Of a stretch of DNA of 64,000 nt, positions 60,098 to 64,000 are shown piece by piece. The notes under the pieces are model-generated. The model was given only the letters and a program-made list of their open reading frames with translations, had not been told where the DNA came from and made no database searches. Origin of the DNA: Mycolicibacterium senegalense (GTDB taxonomy: Bacteria > Actinomycetota > Actinomycetes > Mycobacteriales > Mycobacteriaceae); contig NZ_CP081000.1 of the NCBI RefSeq assembly GCF_019645875.1, positions 1,240,001-1,304,000 on the forward strand, written 5' to 3'. Numbering within the stretch: the stretch's first letter is position 1; each line of letters starts with the position of its first letter. Both the position numbers and the translations under genes were made by a program.

Positions 60098-61087
60098 TCA
60101 CGACGCGACGGCGGTGAGGATGTCGGGCTGCCCGGTGGCGGTGACCGGAGTGTGCACCAGGCGCTCACCGCGGGCCAGCCATTCGGCGTCGGCCCATTCG
60201 ATACGCGCGGGCAGTCGCCGCCAATAGTGCGGATGCGAGCGCAGATACACCTCCACACTCGCGTGCACCTTGGCGTCCAGCGGTGCCCGGCGCGGGCCGA
60301 TGGAGAGGGAGGTCCCGGCCAGCGCATCCAGATCGGTGGGGCAGGCACTGTTGTCGACGACCGCAAGCCCCGCGGCGATGGCGCCGTCCAGCATCCAGTC
60401 GAGGGCGATATCGGCCAGCGGCCAGCACGCACCGGGGCCGCCGATGACATCACAGCGGGTGCCCCGGAACCAGACTTCGTCGAGGTGTTCGCAGTACCGC
60501 ATGGTTCGGCGGCCGCCATCCACCGCCACCGCATGCCGGCCCGATTCCACCGTCGGCAGCGGGCCCATCCGCTGCTTGGTGCCCGGGGTGGCGGTCGCAT
60601 TCCACAGCCCGACGAACCGCACCGGTACGGCGGGGTCATGGTCGCCGACGAGTTGGGCCGCCAACACCCTGATCTGTCGCCAATCCTGAGGGGTGCGCGG
60701 CGTGCGGGGCAGCACGTAGGTGGCCAGCGCGTAGTCCAGCACGTCTGCGGAATGGGCCGGCAGCAAGCCGACCGTGCCGAGCAGGGTGGCCAGCTCACCC
60801 GCGCGGTGCCCGCCCTCGCCGCCGCCGAACACGAAGATCTGATCCCCGGGATCCCACGCGTCGCCGAGGAATCGGTATGCCTCGACGATGGCTGCCCGGG
60901 CTTCGCTGACGGCGTCGCCGCGGCGGCCGGGCGTCTTTCGTCTGCCCTGTCGCATCGCTGCGCCGCTGTGATACCAGTTCAGCTGATCGGTGCTGTCCAG
61001 CAACCGAAACAGGATCTCGGTATTCGATGCGTCGCGGAGTCCGGGATGTTCATCTGTGTGGTCGAAGCACAGCACGATGTTCTTCAC
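60098..61087 (-). CDS. DUF2235-type alpha/beta-hydrolase-like protein, probably inactive
   Basis: 329 residues from GTG 61087 (Shine-Dalgarno CGGGGG); a TTG at 61111 is possible. VKNIVLCFDHTDEHPGLRDA matches the DUF2235 entry (iVvfcDGTwn), SEARAAIVEAYRFLGDAW precedes the nucleophile elbow, and VRFVGLWNAT matches the vfvGvwDTV element. DUF2235 proteins, including type VI secretion phospholipase effectors, have GFSRGA at the elbow; here it reads VFGGGEGGHRAGEL, so the Ser nucleophile is missing. A catalytic role is doubtful. Confidence 0.75.
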   Translation of the reverse strand: MKNIVLCFDHTDEHPGLRDASNTEILFRLLDSTDQLNWYHSGAAMRQGRRKTPGRRGDAVSEARAAIVEAYRFLGDAWDPGDQIFVFGGGEGGHRAGELATLLGTVGLLPAHSADVLDYALATYVLPRTPRTPQDWRQIRVLAAQLVGDHDPAVPVRFVGLWNATATPGTKQRMGPLPTVESGRHAVAVDGGRRTMRYCEHLDEVWFRGTRCDVIGGPGACWPLADIALDWMLDGAIAAGLAVVDNSACPTDLDALAGTSLSIGPRRAPLDAKVHASVEVYLRSHPHYWRRLPARIEWADAEWLARGERLVHTPVTATGQPDILTAVAS

Positions 61088-61327
61088 GGCGACCCCCGGC
61101 GGGACTGTCAACTACTGCTCATCAATTGCTGACAGCTACTTTGCCGGGTCCGTGTTCCGGTGTCCTGAGTATCGCACTACTCGAATCGCGCAAAACGGCG
61201 CTTAGTTCCTATTGCAACGGATTAGGCAACGAAATCCGTGGCAGATGACGGGCCGAGGGGCGGGATTGCCCCGTCCGGGCGCGGCCGTTTCCTCGGATTT
61301 CGCAAAACGGCCGGCTGAGGCGATTCG

Positions 61328-62053
61328 TCAGCCGCCCATCAGCATGTGCCACTGCTCAAGGTTCGACGCCCGATACACGTAGTTGCTGCGTTTGACCTCG
61401 TCCAGACGGGCGCTCGGTTCCTCGGAGTACCAGTGGCCGGGGAAGACGGTCGGGTCTCCGGGCAGCTTGGCCAACGCCTGAAGGCTGCGGAACATGTCGT
61501 CGACATTGCCGCCGGGAAAGTCGGTACGCCCGCACCCGTCGAGGAACAACGTGTCGCCGGCGACCAGGCGGCCGTCGAGCAGAAAGCACTGACTACCCGG
61601 GGTGTGGCCGGGGGTGTGCAGTAGCTCGATCTGCACGGCGCCGACGGAAACCGTGTCGCCGTGGACGTGTGCGGTCAGCTCGCTCGGTGCGATTCCGGTG
61701 ACCTTCGAGACCCAGTCGGCCTCGTGGGTGTTGACGTGCACCGGCACGCTCTGGCGTTCCAGCAGCTCGGCGAGGCCCGCCAGCGTGAAGCCCATCATGG
61801 TGCCGCCGACATGGTCGGGGTGGTGGTGGGTGACCAGCACCCCGGACAGCCGCATGCCGTCGTTCTCGATCACGTCGACCAGGTCGTTGGCGGCGTAGGC
61901 CGGGTCGACCACCACGGCGTCACCGGTTTCGCGGTCGCCGATCAGATAGGAGAAGTTGCGCATCTGCGCCGCGATCGGGTCGCCGGCTGCATAGTCGCGA
62001 CCCGACAGCAACTGCCGGAAGTACAAGCGGTCTTGGGCGCTGGGCTCGGACAT
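61328..62053 (-). CDS. MBL-fold metallohydrolase (glyoxalase II-like)
   Basis: 241 residues. Metal ligands: LVTHHHPDHVGG (HxHxDH), LLHTPGHTPGSQCF (third His), LVAGDTLFLDGCGRTDFPGG (bridging Asp) and TVFPGHWYSEEP (last His). Such proteins hydrolyse thioesters (glyoxalase II, persulfide dioxygenase types). The region between it and the DUF2235 gene (61088-61327) shows nothing recognisable. Confidence 0.92.
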   Translation of the reverse strand: MSEPSAQDRLYFRQLLSGRDYAAGDPIAAQMRNFSYLIGDRETGDAVVVDPAYAANDLVDVIENDGMRLSGVLVTHHHPDHVGGTMMGFTLAGLAELLERQSVPVHVNTHEADWVSKVTGIAPSELTAHVHGDTVSVGAVQIELLHTPGHTPGSQCFLLDGRLVAGDTLFLDGCGRTDFPGGNVDDMFRSLQALAKLPGDPTVFPGHWYSEEPSARLDEVKRSNYVYRASNLEQWHMLMGG

Positions 62054-62105
62054 GCGTCAAGCCTATTGCGGCTCCGTCAGAACATCCCCGCAGGTCCAAA
62101 AACCG

Positions 62106-62119
62106 CACGTCATGACGTG
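62106..62119. promoter_or_regulatory. Perfect palindrome between the MBL gene and nsrR
   Basis: CACGTCATGACGTG, a perfect 14-bp palindrome in the 124-bp divergent spacer, 58 bp before nsrR. Candidate operator; it does not match the known AT-rich NsrR box. Confidence 0.45.
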
Positions 62120-62164
62120 TTTGAACCCACAGCGATAAAACTCGCATCGAAAATACGGAATTAC

Positions 62165-62170
62165 TAACGT
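62165..62170 (+). promoter_or_regulatory. Candidate -10 box, leaderless start of nsrR
   Basis: TAACGT, 7 nt before ATG 62178; no Shine-Dalgarno is visible. Confidence 0.35.
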
Positions 62171-62177
62171 CACCGGT

Positions 62178-62627
62178 ATGCACCTCACCCGGTTCACCGA
62201 CCTAGGACTGCGCACGCTGATGCTGCTGTCCTCGGGCGAATCCGAGAACCGGCGCATCACCACCCGCACCATCGCCGCCGGCGCCAACGCGTCCGAGCAC
62301 CACGTCGCCAAGGCGGTCTCCAAGCTCTCCGAGCTCGGCATGGTGCACGCCCGGCGGGGCCGGGTCGGGGGACTGGTGCTCACCGAGGCCGGGCGCAACG
62401 CCTCGATCGGCCGGCTGGTGCGCGAACTCGAAGGTGACCGCGAGGTCATCGAATGCGGCGGCGAATCGCCCTGTCCGCTCATCGCGGCCTGCCGGCTCCG
62501 TCGCGTGCTGGCCGACGCCAAAGAGGCGTTCTATCGCGAACTCGACCGCTACACCGTCACAGACCTCACGGCAGACAGCCGCCTGCCGATCGTTTTACAA
62601 CTCACAACCGAAGGGAATCTCCGATGA
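62178..62627 (+). CDS. nsrR: Rrf2-family NO-sensing repressor NsrR
   Basis: 149 residues. N-terminal winged helix (MHLTRFTDLGLRTLMLLSSG; TTRTIAAGANASEHHVAKAV) and the three cluster cysteines in ECGGESPCPLIAACRLRR near residues 94-108, spaced as in NsrR. NsrR holds an Fe-S cluster that reacts with nitric oxide and releases target promoters. Its stop overlaps the hmp start by 4 bp (ATGA), so repressor and NO-detoxifying enzyme are co-expressed. Confidence 0.93.
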   Translation: MHLTRFTDLGLRTLMLLSSGESENRRITTRTIAAGANASEHHVAKAVSKLSELGMVHARRGRVGGLVLTEAGRNASIGRLVRELEGDREVIECGGESPCPLIAACRLRRVLADAKEAFYRELDRYTVTDLTADSRLPIVLQLTTEGNLR

Positions 62628-63859
62628 CCGTCACCAGCCCCGAGCCGTCCGCGGTACGCGACGAACTCGAGCCGCACCACGCCGAAATCGTCTCGGCGAC
62701 ACTGCCTCTCATCGGTGCGCACATCGACGAGATCACCTCGGAGTTCTACCGCCGACTGTTTGCCAACCACCCGGAACTGCTGCGCAACCTGTTCAACCGT
62801 GGCAACCAGGCCCAAGGGGCACAGCAGCGCGCGCTGGCGGCGTCGATCGCGACATTCGCCACCCACCTGGTCAACCCCGACCTGCCGCACCCGTCGGCCC
62901 TGCTGGCGCGCATCGGCCACAAGCACGCCTCGCTCGGCATCACCGCCGACCAGTACCCGATCGTGCACGACAACCTGTTCGCGGCGATCGTCGAGGTGCT
63001 GGGCGCAGAGACCGTGACGGCCGAGGTGGCCGAAGCCTGGGACCGGGTCTACTGGATCATGGCCGATACGCTGATCGCGCTGGAGCGGGACCTGTACGCG
63101 AGTGCCGGCGTCGAACCCGGTGACGTCTTCCGGCGGTTGCGCGTCATCTCCCGCGTCGACGACCCGTCCGGCGCGGTGCTGGTCACCGTCCGCGCTGCCG
63201 CGCCCGTCAACTTCACTGCGGGGCAATACGTCTCGGTCGGCGTGACGCTGCCCGACGGTGCCCGTCAGCTACGGCAGTACAGCCTGGTCGGGGTGCCCGG
63301 ATCGACCGACCTGACCTTTGCGGTCAAACCGGTGGACGCCGTCGCCGACCAGCCCGCGGGCGAGGTGTCGTCCTGGATCCGCGCCAACCTGTGCGTCGGC
63401 GACCTGCTCGACATCACGGTGCCGTTCGGCGACCTGTACAACGGCGGCCGCCCCGACGGCCCGCTGGTGCTGGTGTCGGCAGGAATCGGCATCACCCCGA
63501 TGGTCGGCATCCTGGAGTTCCTGGCCGCGGAGGCCCCCGACACCGAGGTGCGGGTTCTGCACGCCGACCGCAGTGACAGCGGCCATCCGCTGCGCGAGCG
63601 TCAGCACGAGCTGATCGAGGCGCTGCCCCACGCCAGCCTCGACCTCTGGTACGAGGACGGCGTCACCGCCGGCGCCCCGGGCGTCCACGCCGGCCTGCTC
63701 AAACTCGACGGCATCGAACTGCCCGCCGAGGCCGCCTACTACCTGTGCGGCGGGGCGGGATTCGTCGAGGCGGTTCGCGGCCAGCTGAGTGACCGCGGCA
63801 TCGCCCACGAGCGGGTGCACTGCGAGCTGTTCGCACCCAACGACTGGCTCCTGGACTAG
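62624..63859 (+). CDS. hmp: Flavohemoprotein (nitric oxide dioxygenase)
   Basis: 411 residues from ATG 62624. Globin domain (ITSEFYRRLFANHPELLRNL, NRGNQAQGAQQRALAASI, ARIGHKHASLGITADQY with the heme His). FAD domain (NFTAGQYVSVGVTLPDGARQ, LRQYSLVG) and NAD domain (LVLVSAGIGITPMVGILEFL, YYLCGGAGFVEAVRGQL, CELFAPN). Converts NO to nitrate with O2 and NADH. Follows nsrR with a 4-bp overlap. Confidence 0.96.
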   Translation: MTVTSPEPSAVRDELEPHHAEIVSATLPLIGAHIDEITSEFYRRLFANHPELLRNLFNRGNQAQGAQQRALAASIATFATHLVNPDLPHPSALLARIGHKHASLGITADQYPIVHDNLFAAIVEVLGAETVTAEVAEAWDRVYWIMADTLIALERDLYASAGVEPGDVFRRLRVISRVDDPSGAVLVTVRAAAPVNFTAGQYVSVGVTLPDGARQLRQYSLVGVPGSTDLTFAVKPVDAVADQPAGEVSSWIRANLCVGDLLDITVPFGDLYNGGRPDGPLVLVSAGIGITPMVGILEFLAAEAPDTEVRVLHADRSDSGHPLRERQHELIEALPHASLDLWYEDGVTAGAPGVHAGLLKLDGIELPAEAAYYLCGGAGFVEAVRGQLSDRGIAHERVHCELFAPNDWLLD

Positions 63860-63904
63860 GCGACCTGGGAAAACAGCTCCTCGGCGGCCGCGTTGACCTG
63901 CGGT

Positions 63905-63934
63905 TTGGTTTGGCTGCCGGGGAGGCTGTACCCT
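63905..63934 (+). promoter_or_regulatory. Promoter of the tRNA gene
   Basis: TTGGTT (63905-63910), 18-bp spacer, TACCCT (63929-63934), ending 33 bp before the tRNA 5' end. Confidence 0.5.
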
Positions 63935-63967
63935 CTTTAAGGCTGCGCGGCTACGGACGCGCAACAA

Positions 63968-64000
63968 GCCCCCTTAGCTCAGTCGGCAGAGCGTTTCCAT
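63968..64000 (+). tRNA. tRNA 5' half, probably tRNA-Thr (cut by window edge)
   Basis: GCCCCCT acceptor strand, TA, GCTC..GAGC D-stem with loop AGTCGGCA, G26, then TTTCC of the anticodon stem. The sequence ends two bases later, before the anticodon. The acceptor and D-arm agree with mycobacterial tRNA-Thr; the identity is inference. Confidence 0.8.

Noticed and set aside
1..64000. CRISPR arrays or rRNA genes
   Set aside because: No regularly spaced short repeats and no rRNA-like conserved stretches were seen; the only long direct repeat is the 113-bp pair.

Overview
The window looks like chromosome of a fast-growing Mycobacterium (Mycolicibacterium-type). The DNA is uniformly GC-rich with frequent GTG/TTG starts. 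The right part carries genes typical of that group: an LdtMt2-like L,D-transpeptidase, a recC-recB-recD operon with overlapping ends, PknH-sensor-like and other lipoproteins, an RF3 gene, an nsrR-hmp pair and, cut by the right edge, a tRNA probably for Thr. No species-level assignment is possible from sequence reading alone.

The left half (about 1-32 kb) is an accessory, defence-rich island. It opens with a co-directional cassette: the 3' end of an Eco57I/PglX-type DNA methylase, a DUF262+DUF1524 protein, a 2092-residue DExH helicase with zinc clusters, a DUF1998 region and a Vsr-like C-terminal fold, and a UvrD-type helicase with a RelE-like head. These genes abut or nearly abut and resemble, without matching, DISARM/BREX-type methylase-helicase systems. 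On the other strand follows a five-gene operon: vWA protein, PP2C phosphatase, transmembrane kinase, class A beta-lactamase-fold lipoprotein, and membrane protein with a FHA-like tail. Its first three genes reproduce the vWA-phosphatase-kinase (TerY-P) triad. A decayed IS3-family element (16.8-17.4 kb) follows. Next come unknown genes, a second vWA protein, a macro-like/SIR2 fusion, an Ltp-repeat protein, a coiled-coil membrane protein, a macrodomain protein, a NadR-PnuC nicotinamide riboside salvage pair, an EEP-fold nuclease, a DUF6398-like protein and a Fic protein.

A regulatory thread runs through this island. Four near-identical sites of the RecA-NDp type (TTGTCGGTG or TTGTCGGAG, 8 nt, CATNCT), the motif recognised by the PafBC DNA-damage activator, lie at 19443, 23202, 28233 (minus) and 31518 (minus). 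They point at an unknown two-gene operon, the Ltp gene, the EEP nuclease and, through a 113-bp duplicated copy of the nuclease promoter, the Fic gene. The two copies of that repeat bracket the DUF6398/Fic segment. Several island genes also look leaderless (TAnnnT-like box 5-7 nt before the start codon).

The right half (about 32-64 kb) is mostly housekeeping: OPT transporter, MscS channel, secreted and lipoproteins, a Ca2+/H+ exchanger, RF3, LOG protein, L,D-transpeptidase, TetR regulator, alpha/beta hydrolase, RecBCD, an MFS/MarR pair with a palindrome over the marR start, an AbiEi/DUF559 orphan, crotonase, a degenerate DUF2235 protein, an MBL hydrolase, NsrR-Hmp for nitric oxide detoxification, and the tRNA. 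No CRISPR array or rRNA gene was seen.
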